Assembly: GCA_902776475.1 (NCBI GenBank)
Contig: CACYQD010000010.1
Span: forward strand, 1-64,000
Direction: 5' to 3'
Length of the DNA: 64,000 nucleotides
Source: an uncultured Prevotellaceae bacterium
GTDB taxonomy: Bacteria; Bacteroidota; Bacteroidia; Bacteroidales; Bacteroidaceae
Of the stretch, positions 8,326-17,337 are shown piece by piece; position 1 is the stretch's first letter, and every line of letters begins with the position of its first letter. Under the pieces are notes generated by a model that did not search any database, was not told the origin of the DNA, and saw only the letters and a list, made by a program, of their open reading frames with translations. A program made the translations under genes and the position numbers.

Positions 8326-11300
8326 CTATTTGAGAAATTTGCAGGCCACCTTGGTGCCATTCTCATCCGTCGCACGGGCGATGTAGAAGCCAGAAGCCAG
8401 ATGTGACACATCCACCTTGGCCATTCCATGATGCAGGGCAACCTGCATCCGGTCCACCATGCGCCCATCGGGAGTGAAGAGTTCGATGGAGGCGGCATTG
8501 CCCTCCTCGCTCTTGACAAACAAGTTTTGAGCGCCATAGACGACACGGAAGCCGTTGGCCGAAGAGATGCCAGCGGTAACCGGACGGATACCTACTGTCT
8601 GATCCACCACGGTCATGTAACTGCTGAGGATGTTTGTCTTCTCTATCGTCGGAACGTTCATGAGATAGACATCCTTCGAACCATCCGGGAAGCGTCCCAC
8701 GGTGGAGTTGCCGTCATGCCCCTCATAATAGAGCACGTCCGTCATCTTCCCATCGGGAGAAGTCAGGGCGATCAGTCCACCTTCGCCTGCAATCTTAAAC
8801 GACGCATGAAGCGCAGCATTCGTTGTTGACTGTTTGTCGCACCACACAATCAGATGACCATGAGCACTGATCTTGGTATTGACCGAGGTGCCCTCCTTTG
8901 AGATCTTGTATTTCAAGGGCTTTGTCAAGTCATCGGTCAAGAAAAAGCCTTCCAGGTCGATATCCTGATCAGTTGTGTTATACAACTCCACCCAATCCGC
9001 TTTCTTGCCATACTCATTGACGAAGCAGTCGTTGGAACCACTCACCTCGTTGACACAGACCCTGTGGGTGCCAGCCTCAGCCATCTCAGCCTCTGTGAGC
9101 GGCCTGTAGCAAGCCGTCAGACTGACATCACCTCCCGGCAGATAAATCTCTGCACTGGTGGAATAGAAGGAGGTGGGAGCGGAAGCCATCGTGGTGGTCA
9201 ACTCCGCATCCCAGTACATGTCGCTTGAACCACCATCGTTGTTATGCAACTCGATGGCGATGATATTGTCACCCTCATGGAACAGTTGCGAAGAAAGCAT
9301 CATTGTGCCCGTGTCGGGATTGCCTTGGGCATAAGTAGAAGAATAACTGTCGTAACCGACATTTCCTGCAGGCATATTGTAACGGCCGGCTTCCGTGCCG
9401 TTGACATAGACGATGATGCCGTCATCGACGGTGAAGTTGAGCTGGAACTTATCCTTGCCCGCAGGTTTACTCGTCAAGTGGACTGTATTGCGGAAATAAG
9501 CCGTGGGACGCTTATGAGAGCTGTCCTGTCCATAGTCGAGACGGGTGGCGATATCATTTTTGCCGTATCCGAGAGGAGCATTGCCATTTCTCCAGCCACT
9601 GTCGTTGTAACTGGGAGAATTCCAGTTCGTGCCATCAAGCGATCCTTGGTCGTAGTATCTCCATGATGCACCCTTCGGCACCAATGTGATGCTGTTTCCG
9701 CCGCCCAAGCTCCATCCCTGGAAGGCATATCCAGCAGGAGCGAGCGCTTTGAGTTTCACAGGGCTGAACAAGTAGCCGTTGAACTGTCCGGTAGGCACCT
9801 GCATGTCATTGAGAAGGATCTGTGCTTCCTCCGTGTCGCTGTCGAGACTGACCCGCTGTGGTGTCACGTCACCAAGATTGAAGAGCGAATACTGACGGAG
9901 TGCCCTCGTCGCGCCCTCCAGCCAGTTGTAGAGTTGTCCGCGGAGGTTGTTGGCCGTATTATTGACCGAGCCGCCCTCCAGTCTCATCGCTGGATTGACC
10001 TTGTCGGCGAGCATGTCTATCAGTCCAATGGCGCGGTTGGCCTCAAAGACACTTCCACCCATGATGCAGTAAGCATCGATGAACTTCTTCCGGAACACGG
10101 CGTTGTCCAACAAGTTGCGGAACAAGGTCACGAAATGAATCTGCTCCGTGATTCTGCCCAGCGACATGGGATACAGTTGGTCAAATGTGTAGATTTCCTT
10201 GTTCATGAACGTATTGAACGGGTCGTTGGTGCTGAAAGCGCCGTCCAGGTCGAACATGATGAAGCGGAATCTTCCATCGCCGATCTTCTTGAATCCCTTG
10301 ACATTATTTTGCGGCCAGTCCCAATTGCCCATATAGAGCTGTGCAGCCATGTAATTGGCATACTCGTCAATATCGAGCATCTTGCAGATCTCGTTATAGG
10401 TATTGCTGTTGGCAGCATCGTAGGACAGGTCATTGACCAGGTGAAGATAAGACTCCTTCGTTCCGCATTTCTGCACATATCCCGAGTCAGGCGACATCTC
10501 AAACTGGTCGATCTCATCCTCGTCCCACCCATAGTTCGCATAGACATAATGCTTGTTGTTGGGCTCACGCATATTGAGCACACCGATATATTCGCCATTG
10601 ATGAACTCATGCACGGGCTGGTAACTCTGGTAGTCGATATCGATGCCGGAGGAACTCATGATATACTGGATGGCAGGATCCTTGAAACGGCACACGTTGT
10701 CATTGCCACCGTTGCGGATCTGCAGCGTTCGGTTGCGGATATAAGGTTTCTCGTCAAAGAAAGGATAATCAAGGTTTTTGTTGCCACCCAGTTCCTTGCT
10801 GCCCTTCAACTTGAAAGCATGAGGCAGCCAGGAACGGCTCCAACCACCGCACATCTCCAGGTTGGCGTCCTGATTGAAGACCATCTCACCGTCAGTGTTC
10901 ATATAAGAGAAATTGACCGGGCGGTCCCAACTCATGTTCCAGTTGCATGGGGTCTTCTGTCCATTACCCGGCCGGCCGTTGACACCCTTCACCATGACCC
11001 CAAGATAATCATCGTAGAGGAACTTCGGGTCGGACACCACTGACAAGACAGGCAACGTGTAATCCTGATCGGCATAGATATACGAACAGGTGACCACTCT
11101 TGAAGGCAGCATGTCGTCAGCGAAGAGCCGGAAGCGATAGCATGTCGTGTTGGAGACACGGAACTGTCCGGTTTGGCTGACACTGCCGTTGTTGAGTGTC
11201 GGCAATGTGCCGTCTGTCGTATAGCGCAGCGTACAACCAGCAGGTATCGTCACATTCACGCTGAGCGGACTGACGAACAGCTGTGAGAGATTGTCGACGA

Positions 11301-13476
11301 CAGGTTCCGGCAACTGTGCGTTGGCGAAATGCGTGAGGTCGTTGGCAGCGCCGGGAGTGGCTACAGAGGTATAGCCCCAGCTGCCATCCGGTTTCCTTGC
11401 ATAACTCACCCGCTCCATGCTCTCAGGGTAGGACTGGCTGGTGAGCAGTCTTCCGTAACCGTCGCTGATATAGAGATTTCCACCATCCGTGTCGAGTTTG
11501 AAGGGTGCATTCGTCGAAGCGAGGTCATTGCTGTCAAACCACAGCAACTGATAGCCATGTGCCGGGATGACCCCGACGCCGTCGGGCATCTTCCACTGTT
11601 GCAGGTTGCCCTGGTCATCGCTGAGGTGCAAACCCGAGAGGCGTACAGTGTTGTCAGTAGGATTATACAATTCCACCCATCCGTCGAAGTTGTTGGCAGG
11701 GCTGACGAACTCATCCACATTGGAAGCCATGATCTCATTGATGACGATCGACCCCTCACTGATGGCCCCGTTACCCACGACCACCTCGACGGAAGCGCTC
11801 AGATGGGTTCCGTCGTTCGTCGTCGCCGTAATCCGTGCGACGCCATTGCCGATGCCTTTCACCAGTCCGTTCTTATCCACGGTAGCCACACGTTCGTCGC
11901 TCGACGACCAGGTCACGGTATTGATCAAAACATTTTCGGGAGTGATGGTATAGGAGCATTGAGCTGTCTCACTGACGATGATGTTGGGTTTGTCGATACT
12001 GACCTCAATGCCCTCTGCCAAGACTATTTCACCGCTGAACTCCAACTTGAAGTTATCGAAGATACACCAGTTGGAATAAGAATAGTTGGTGTTGTAAAGC
12101 GAGATCGTTTGCATTGCATGATCTTCTGGATTCTCGAATATAAGACGGTTCTGGTAAGCGCCACGGTTGAAGGCCTCATTGGCAGACTCCATGCCATCGG
12201 GATAGAAATCGACCCAGTTGTTGGACCAGCAAGCATTGAAATAATCCTGCATAGAGAAGTCATACACGCTGTGAAGCCGTGTGGCAGAAGAGCCCAACTG
12301 CAGATAAACGGGGATCTGCTCCGTGCCGTTTTCATGGCTTTGGAAGGCGGCATTGTTCTCTCCATTCCGATAGAATCCTTGCATGGAAAGACGGAAGAGT
12401 CCTTTGGGCAGACCTTGAAGTTCCTGCCAGAGGAAAAACGAACCATTCCAGAATTCCATGCAACCATAATTGGCCTGTTGTGACGAGGCGTCGCTGCTCC
12501 ATTGCCACCCGTCAGTCACGTTGTTGTCAAAATACGGGTTCTTGATGAAGATGTCCGTCACATCCACCCAGCGGATATCGTCTGCGGATCTGACGGTGAT
12601 CTCCACCGAGGCAGACAAGTTGCTGCCATCGGTCGTGGTGGCCGTGATACGGACGGTTCCGGGAGACACACCTCTCACAGCACCATCTTCATCGACGGTG
12701 GCGACAGAGGGATTGCTCGACGACCATGATACGAATGTCGACATAGCATCATCCGGTGTGATCTCAGCCCAGCAATAAGTTGACTCATCCACCAGAATGC
12801 TCGTTTTTGCCGTATAGGCGGAGATGCCTGATGCCAGGATGACATCGCCCTCATATTCCAACTTGAAATTGTCGAAGATGCACCAATTGGAATAGACGTA
12901 TTCGTTATTTTGGATACCCAAGGTGAAATTCTCGCCATCAGACTCGAAATAGAGTTCGTTCTGATAGGCGCCTTCTTCAAATGCCCTTGACGCCGACTGC
13001 ATCTGGTTGGGGTAGTAATGCACATTGTCATTGGTCCAGCAGCCGTTGACACGTTTATCGAAAGAAAAAGAGAACACACTGACCAAAGGCACCTCGGTCA
13101 TGGTCTCTTTCGACAAACTGTAGGCATAGAGGTGAGCGGTGAGGTTTTCATTGCCACTGAGGAAATCCGGATAGCAGACCTCATTGTCACCACATCTATA
13201 ATAGCCTTGGACGGAAAACCTGTATCTGCCTTTGGGCAAAGTCAATGTATTCTGGGCCAGGAAATCAAATTGGCCGTTCCAGAATTCCATACAACCGTAA
13301 TCCGCCTTTTGGGATGAGGCATTGCTGCTCCATACCCATCCCATTGTTGAATTGTTGTCAAAAGAGGGATTGCTGAGATAGTAAGATGTCACATCAACCC
13401 ATTCCGCCCTGACGCTGAGGGACAGCATCAGCAGCAGCGACATCAGGATTGTTTGTTTTCCAATCTTGTTTTTCAT
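8326..13476 (-). CDS. Giant secreted CotH/lamin-tail multidomain protein
   Basis: The 1716-residue protein has a signal peptide (to about 23), then two copies of a lectin-like module (about 25-210 and 302-482), each followed by a BIG2 Ig-like domain (about 212-295 and 485-568). Next come a lamin-tail domain (574-712), a chitobiase C-terminal-like beta domain (about 735-800), a CotH kinase-like domain (about 860-1190, with EYIGVLNMREPNNK and the metal-site-like MFDLDGAF, Asp1076/Asp1078), a beta-sandwich, a second lamin-tail domain (about 1430-1580) and a C-terminal sorting domain (ASGFYIARA to the end). CotH proteins phosphorylate spore coat proteins in Bacillus; in Bacteroidetes their targets are unknown. 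Its ATG overlaps the TGA of the GH128-like gene, so the two are translationally coupled. Confidence 0.9.
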   Translation of the reverse strand: MKNKIGKQTILMSLLLMLSLSVRAEWVDVTSYYLSNPSFDNNSTMGWVWSSNASSQKADYGCMEFWNGQFDFLAQNTLTLPKGRYRFSVQGYYRCGDNEVCYPDFLSGNENLTAHLYAYSLSKETMTEVPLVSVFSFSFDKRVNGCWTNDNVHYYPNQMQSASRAFEEGAYQNELYFESDGENFTLGIQNNEYVYSNWCIFDNFKLEYEGDVILASGISAYTAKTSILVDESTYCWAEITPDDAMSTFVSWSSSNPSVATVDEDGAVRGVSPGTVRITATTTDGSNLSASVEITVRSADDIRWVDVTDIFIKNPYFDNNVTDGWQWSSDASSQQANYGCMEFWNGSFFLWQELQGLPKGLFRLSMQGFYRNGENNAAFQSHENGTEQIPVYLQLGSSATRLHSVYDFSMQDYFNACWSNNWVDFYPDGMESANEAFNRGAYQNRLIFENPEDHAMQTISLYNTNYSYSNWCIFDNFKLEFSGEIVLAEGIEVSIDKPNIIVSETAQCSYTITPENVLINTVTWSSSDERVATVDKNGLVKGIGNGVARITATTNDGTHLSASVEVVVGNGAISEGSIVINEIMASNVDEFVSPANNFDGWVELYNPTDNTVRLSGLHLSDDQGNLQQWKMPDGVGVIPAHGYQLLWFDSNDLASTNAPFKLDTDGGNLYISDGYGRLLTSQSYPESMERVSYARKPDGSWGYTSVATPGAANDLTHFANAQLPEPVVDNLSQLFVSPLSVNVTIPAGCTLRYTTDGTLPTLNNGSVSQTGQFRVSNTTCYRFRLFADDMLPSRVVTCSYIYADQDYTLPVLSVVSDPKFLYDDYLGVMVKGVNGRPGNGQKTPCNWNMSWDRPVNFSYMNTDGEMVFNQDANLEMCGGWSRSWLPHAFKLKGSKELGGNKNLDYPFFDEKPYIRNRTLQIRNGGNDNVCRFKDPAIQYIMSSSGIDIDYQSYQPVHEFINGEYIGVLNMREPNNKHYVYANYGWDEDEIDQFEMSPDSGYVQKCGTKESYLHLVNDLSYDAANSNTYNEICKMLDIDEYANYMAAQLYMGNWDWPQNNVKGFKKIGDGRFRFIMFDLDGAFSTNDPFNTFMNKEIYTFDQLYPMSLGRITEQIHFVTLFRNLLDNAVFRKKFIDAYCIMGGSVFEANRAIGLIDMLADKVNPAMRLEGGSVNNTANNLRGQLYNWLEGATRALRQYSLFNLGDVTPQRVSLDSDTEEAQILLNDMQVPTGQFNGYLFSPVKLKALAPAGYAFQGWSLGGGNSITLVPKGASWRYYDQGSLDGTNWNSPSYNDSGWRNGNAPLGYGKNDIATRLDYGQDSSHKRPTAYFRNTVHLTSKPAGKDKFQLNFTVDDGIIVYVNGTEAGRYNMPAGNVGYDSYSSTYAQGNPDTGTMMLSSQLFHEGDNIIAIELHNNDGGSSDMYWDAELTTTMASAPTSFYSTSAEIYLPGGDVSLTACYRPLTEAEMAEAGTHRVCVNEVSGSNDCFVNEYGKKADWVELYNTTDQDIDLEGFFLTDDLTKPLKYKISKEGTSVNTKISAHGHLIVWCDKQSTTNAALHASFKIAGEGGLIALTSPDGKMTDVLYYEGHDGNSTVGRFPDGSKDVYLMNVPTIEKTNILSSYMTVVDQTVGIRPVTAGISSANGFRVVYGAQNLFVKSEEGNAASIELFTPDGRMVDRMQVALHHGMAKVDVSHLASGFYIARATDENGTKVACKFLK

Positions 13477-16400
13477 TTGTTTGTTTTATTAATTATCTTT
13501 GTAGTTTGATGATTTTTGACTTCTATATATAATCCTCTCGGACGATTGGTCCGGCGGCCATCAATGGTATAACGAACTGCCGGCATCTCATCACAGTCAG
13601 CGATCTGAACGCCCTTGATGGCGGAAGGCGTATGGTAGATGTCCATCGTCAGTCCGTCCCACGAATCGAGCACATCCATTCCGTCGAGTTTGTAGATAAT
13701 GGCAGAGTAGCTTTCCATCGAGGGCCGGTCGTCTCCCACGATATACCATGCCCCGTCGATCAGGACATAACTGCCCTTGGGAGCCCTTGAGGTGGTCCAG
13801 AAGAAACCACGCAGGTTGTTCTCCTCTTCGTAAGAGACCGGCGAACTGGCCGCCTCGCCGTATTCGTAGAACGTCAACCGGTCGGCTTCTGTCTTCATGA
13901 TGCAGGGTTGTCCGGCTTCGGCATGGTCGATTTCCTCGATGCAGATTTTCGTCTGGTTACTGAGGATGCCTGCGATGCGGTAAATATTGGCATGTTCTGG
14001 TGCGGGATAGGCATAAGGCAGACAGACCGTTTTCCAGGTATTCGCTGTCGTCTCCATCTTATGCAGGGGATGGAAAAGGAGGGTGAAATCAGTGGCGCAC
14101 CACCATCCCTCACGTTTGTCGCCCGTGCTGCCGGCATTGCCGAAGGCATGCCAGGCATTGTCCGTGGCTCCCTGTTTGGAACCCACGAATCCGATGGTGG
14201 CACTTCCACCCTCCTCCACATAGACCACGGGAGAAGTCAGCGTCTGCCAGATATCACCGATGGTAGGCAGGTCGAAGAAATCCGCTCTCAGCGCCGGTGT
14301 GACCACGGTCTCGTTTCCAGCGGTCAAGTATCCATGTTGGTCGCTGAGGCAATAGTGCTCCGTGGTGGCCTTGCAGGCGAGGGCATAGAGTCCCTCCGGC
14401 AAGTCATTGATGGTCTGGTTGACCTCCATGGTCTGCGCGGTTCCCTGTGAGGCGCTGATGCCGCTCCACCATGCATTCCAGCATGACTTTCCCTTCACCG
14501 TGTTGAGACGCTGGTCGCCACCCTTATAAGTGCCCGCCTTGACATTCCAGCCGTTGGCGGTCATGAAACTGGGTTGTGTGGGTTGTGTCTGAGCAATTGA
14601 CAAGGGCAGGAAAGCATCCAACGCCTGCTGCAGTTGCCGTTTGGCATCGATAATGCCCCGGGCTGTCTGGCTGTTTCTTGCCATTTCAACGGCGGCGTCC
14701 AACTGTTCCTTACCGGGGAATCCCATTTCCTCTACCCTTTCGGCAAGCAGCAGGAGGGAATCGATGGAAACCTTGTCCTTCATGGCCTGCAGCATCTCAG
14801 AGATGGCCTTCTCGGCATGGGCCAAAGCCTCATCGTCACTGGAAGAGATGGCAGAGAGCGCAGCAGACAGTTCCTCATTGAGCGCAGGCAGAGACTGGTT
14901 GTATTGTTTCACAGTCTCCGCCATAGTGAGGGTTTTGGCGACACCGTCGGCAACAGCCTCGCTCCGTGTCTCGAACAGCGGGCGCAGTTCCACCTTGTCA
15001 ATTTGTCCCCGGGCATCCAACCATCTGAATGCCAGCAGAGCCTGTGAGTAATCACCTGAATTGAACACGAAAGTCTCTTTTCTCCAGTCATCGCCCGAAG
15101 TGGCACTGGCCACATTGACCGACTCATTGGTGCCATTGTCGCTGAGGCTGAATTTCAGGTAGTTTCCCGCATTCCGAGAAGCGACACTGAACTGATAAGC
15201 CTGTGCTGGTTGGATGGGGATGACCATCTTCAGAGAAGCGGCATGATCGAAACCTCCTGAACCGTATGCCTGCAGATAAGGTCCGCCGTCGTGGCCGCCT
15301 TGGGGCACCACTTGGAAATAAGGTTGGCTGATGTCTTTTCCATTGCCGGCTTTCCAGTTTTCCATGCCCATGTCAAAATCACCGTTGGCGATGAGGTTGC
15401 CGCCAGCATACCAGGTCTTGCCCTCTTGATAGACCACATCGCCCACGCTGATGTCATCGTTGGTGTAGCGGTCCACACCCTCCAGGTCGGTGATGTGGAT
15501 GCGGTAGATGGCCTCTTCAGGGGCATTCTCATCTTCATAGGTGTATTTGGCAGCAGATTCCCGTTGTTCGACGACGGAGATGACCTCCCATTGTCCGCCC
15601 CGAATCTTCCGCTGCACCTCCATGAGCCGGTTGTACTCACCATTTCTGTCATACCAGTTGACGATGGCGGTCGTCCCCTCATGTGTGACTTTGAAATCAG
15701 AGATGTTGTATTGGCGTGGCGTGGTGGGAATGAACTCATAGCGTCCGTTGTATCCCAAGCCCGTGTTCATGCTGGCGTAATATTCGCCAGCAGGAGTGAG
15801 CGTGCCATTGCTGAGATAGAGTTTGGAGCAGTTGGCCTCGCTGTTCCAATAAAAATACCGCTCGATGTAGTCCCAGGAATTGAGTTTGGTACAGATGCTC
15901 TGCACCGCGGTCTTGTTTTGGTTGAGTTGGCTTTGTGTGGGATTATCGCGGTTGCTTCCGGTAGCGATGCCAAAAATGCCGTTGTTGTTCCACGACGCTC
16001 CCCACACCCACTCAGAAATCCAGATGGGACGATGGTAGCGGTCCACCCAACTGGACTTGATGTTGTTGAAGCTCCCCTCTACCCAGTAGCAGTGGAGGTC
16101 GATGATGTCGCAGCGCCAACCCCTGGCGTCGATGGAGTCCATGAACGCCCGCAGGTGGTTAAGGCTTCCGTCGTGGGAGGAAGGAGAGCAGAGCCGCATG
16201 CCCGTAGCCATGAGGTTCTCCCAGTTGTTGAGAATCTCATCCACGGTCTGCGGGTGGTCATCGGCAGAGTTGCCTGGTTCGTTGTTGGTCTTCATGTGGG
16301 GCGAATACGTCACGCTTCCGCAGGCACTGGCTGATGGCCAGTCCTCATAGATATGATGAGGCACGCATTCGGTGTTGCTGCCCCTGTCCTCACCCAGTCC

Positions 16401-17111
16401 GAAGGAATAGCAACTGGTCACGTTCAGTTTGTTGCAAGGGTCAGAGCGGGTGTCATTCGCCAATCCCGCCTTACTGGTGTCATTCCATTTGAAGACACGG
16501 TAGGAAGATATGCGTCCGGAAAGGATTTCCGGCAGTTCAGCCACCTCAAGGTCACTTTTATCGGCAATGAAGCAGCGGCTGTATCCCCTGCCACGAGGAA
16601 GGGTGGAGAATGTGACCATGTAGCCACGCTTCAGTTTGAAACTCTGTATGCGGTTGTTGAGTTTGGCCTGTGTCAGCGTGTTCATGAACCCGCCGGAGTT
16701 CTCCAAACCGAAGTCATTGACAGCCTCACCGCTGAAATTTTTCTCCGAGAAGACGGTGAGCGGTTTGATGTCGCTGCCATAAGGCATGATGATGCATCCT
16801 CTGTTGTGGATCTTGACCTGGCAATTGACGTTGTTGCTCGCCCGTTGCCCGTTGATTCTCACATGCGAGAGTTGCTGTATGCCAGCAGAAGGTTTTAAGG
16901 CAGACAGGATGAGAACGGCATGGTCGGTATTGGTGATGTCAACGATACCGTCGGAGGTGAAAGGTGTATCAGAGGTGATGACATAGTCCACATCCTCCGA
17001 CAGGGTGACCGTCTCGCTGACTTGAGTTACCGTAGTGGTGGTATTGGCCGTCATGGTGAGCGAGGCACAAACCAGCAGCAAAAGAGTTAATAGGTTAGTT
17101 ATAGATCGCAT
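13473..17111 (-). CDS. Secreted GH128-like glycoside hydrolase with C-terminal binding modules
   Basis: The frame opens with a TTG at 17186, but that codon overlaps the promoter box, so the ATG at 17111 is chosen. It gives a clear signal peptide (MRSITNLLTLLLLVCASLTMTA) and 1212 residues. After a beta-rich region (to about 200) comes a TIM-barrel domain (about 210-480) with TNNEP (Glu278, likely acid/base) and PIWISEW (Glu367, likely nucleophile), the arrangement of the Asl1-like/GH128 family of beta-1,3-glucan hydrolases. A fibronectin-like domain (about 485-575), a carbohydrate-binding-like domain (NLIANGDFDMGMENW, about 590-730), a helical segment and a beta module follow. The C-terminus (YTIDGRRTNRPRGLYIEV) resembles a type IX secretion tag. 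GH128 activity is a family inference. Confidence 0.85.
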   Translation of the reverse strand: MRSITNLLTLLLLVCASLTMTANTTTTVTQVSETVTLSEDVDYVITSDTPFTSDGIVDITNTDHAVLILSALKPSAGIQQLSHVRINGQRASNNVNCQVKIHNRGCIIMPYGSDIKPLTVFSEKNFSGEAVNDFGLENSGGFMNTLTQAKLNNRIQSFKLKRGYMVTFSTLPRGRGYSRCFIADKSDLEVAELPEILSGRISSYRVFKWNDTSKAGLANDTRSDPCNKLNVTSCYSFGLGEDRGSNTECVPHHIYEDWPSASACGSVTYSPHMKTNNEPGNSADDHPQTVDEILNNWENLMATGMRLCSPSSHDGSLNHLRAFMDSIDARGWRCDIIDLHCYWVEGSFNNIKSSWVDRYHRPIWISEWVWGASWNNNGIFGIATGSNRDNPTQSQLNQNKTAVQSICTKLNSWDYIERYFYWNSEANCSKLYLSNGTLTPAGEYYASMNTGLGYNGRYEFIPTTPRQYNISDFKVTHEGTTAIVNWYDRNGEYNRLMEVQRKIRGGQWEVISVVEQRESAAKYTYEDENAPEEAIYRIHITDLEGVDRYTNDDISVGDVVYQEGKTWYAGGNLIANGDFDMGMENWKAGNGKDISQPYFQVVPQGGHDGGPYLQAYGSGGFDHAASLKMVIPIQPAQAYQFSVASRNAGNYLKFSLSDNGTNESVNVASATSGDDWRKETFVFNSGDYSQALLAFRWLDARGQIDKVELRPLFETRSEAVADGVAKTLTMAETVKQYNQSLPALNEELSAALSAISSSDDEALAHAEKAISEMLQAMKDKVSIDSLLLLAERVEEMGFPGKEQLDAAVEMARNSQTARGIIDAKRQLQQALDAFLPLSIAQTQPTQPSFMTANGWNVKAGTYKGGDQRLNTVKGKSCWNAWWSGISASQGTAQTMEVNQTINDLPEGLYALACKATTEHYCLSDQHGYLTAGNETVVTPALRADFFDLPTIGDIWQTLTSPVVYVEEGGSATIGFVGSKQGATDNAWHAFGNAGSTGDKREGWWCATDFTLLFHPLHKMETTANTWKTVCLPYAYPAPEHANIYRIAGILSNQTKICIEEIDHAEAGQPCIMKTEADRLTFYEYGEAASSPVSYEEENNLRGFFWTTSRAPKGSYVLIDGAWYIVGDDRPSMESYSAIIYKLDGMDVLDSWDGLTMDIYHTPSAIKGVQIADCDEMPAVRYTIDGRRTNRPRGLYIEVKNHQTTKIINKTNK

Positions 17112-17183
17112 ATCGGTATGGTTGTTAGTGATAATTTCAGAAGTTTGTTCCCAAAGGTTCACACCTTTATATAATAAGTGGTG

Positions 17184-17191
17184 CAAATTTA
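17184..17191 (-). promoter_or_regulatory. -7 box of the GH128/CotH operon
   Basis: TAAATTTG on the reverse strand matches TAnnTTTG and is followed by GC. It has no TTTG 20 nt upstream. It places transcription start near 17178 and rules out the TTG start at 17186, supporting the ATG at 17111. Confidence 0.6.
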
Positions 17192-17297
17192 AGGAAAAAA
17201 AATGATATGCGCCACAGATACGGCGTACAACTTGGCAATTTTTTATGAATCAGAAGAAAAAAAAGCGGTGGATGGCGGTTATTTCAACAATATTATC

Positions 17298-17305
17298 TAT
17301 ATTTG
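17298..17305 (+). promoter_or_regulatory. -7 box inside the 5' extension of the GH-A gene
   Basis: TATATTTG followed by C matches the Bacteroidetes -7 consensus. It lies downstream of an in-frame ATG at 17245, so that ATG would not be on the transcript. The ATG at 17338, which begins a good signal peptide, is preferred. Confidence 0.6.
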
Positions 17306-17337
17306 CAAAAACTATGAAACTTGACCCTTTTGATGCC

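Noticed and set aside
9934..12483. Two long forward open frames (369 and 384 codons) opposite the giant CotH gene
   Set aside because: Both lie antisense to conserved domains of the CotH protein and show no recognisable motif or promoter box.
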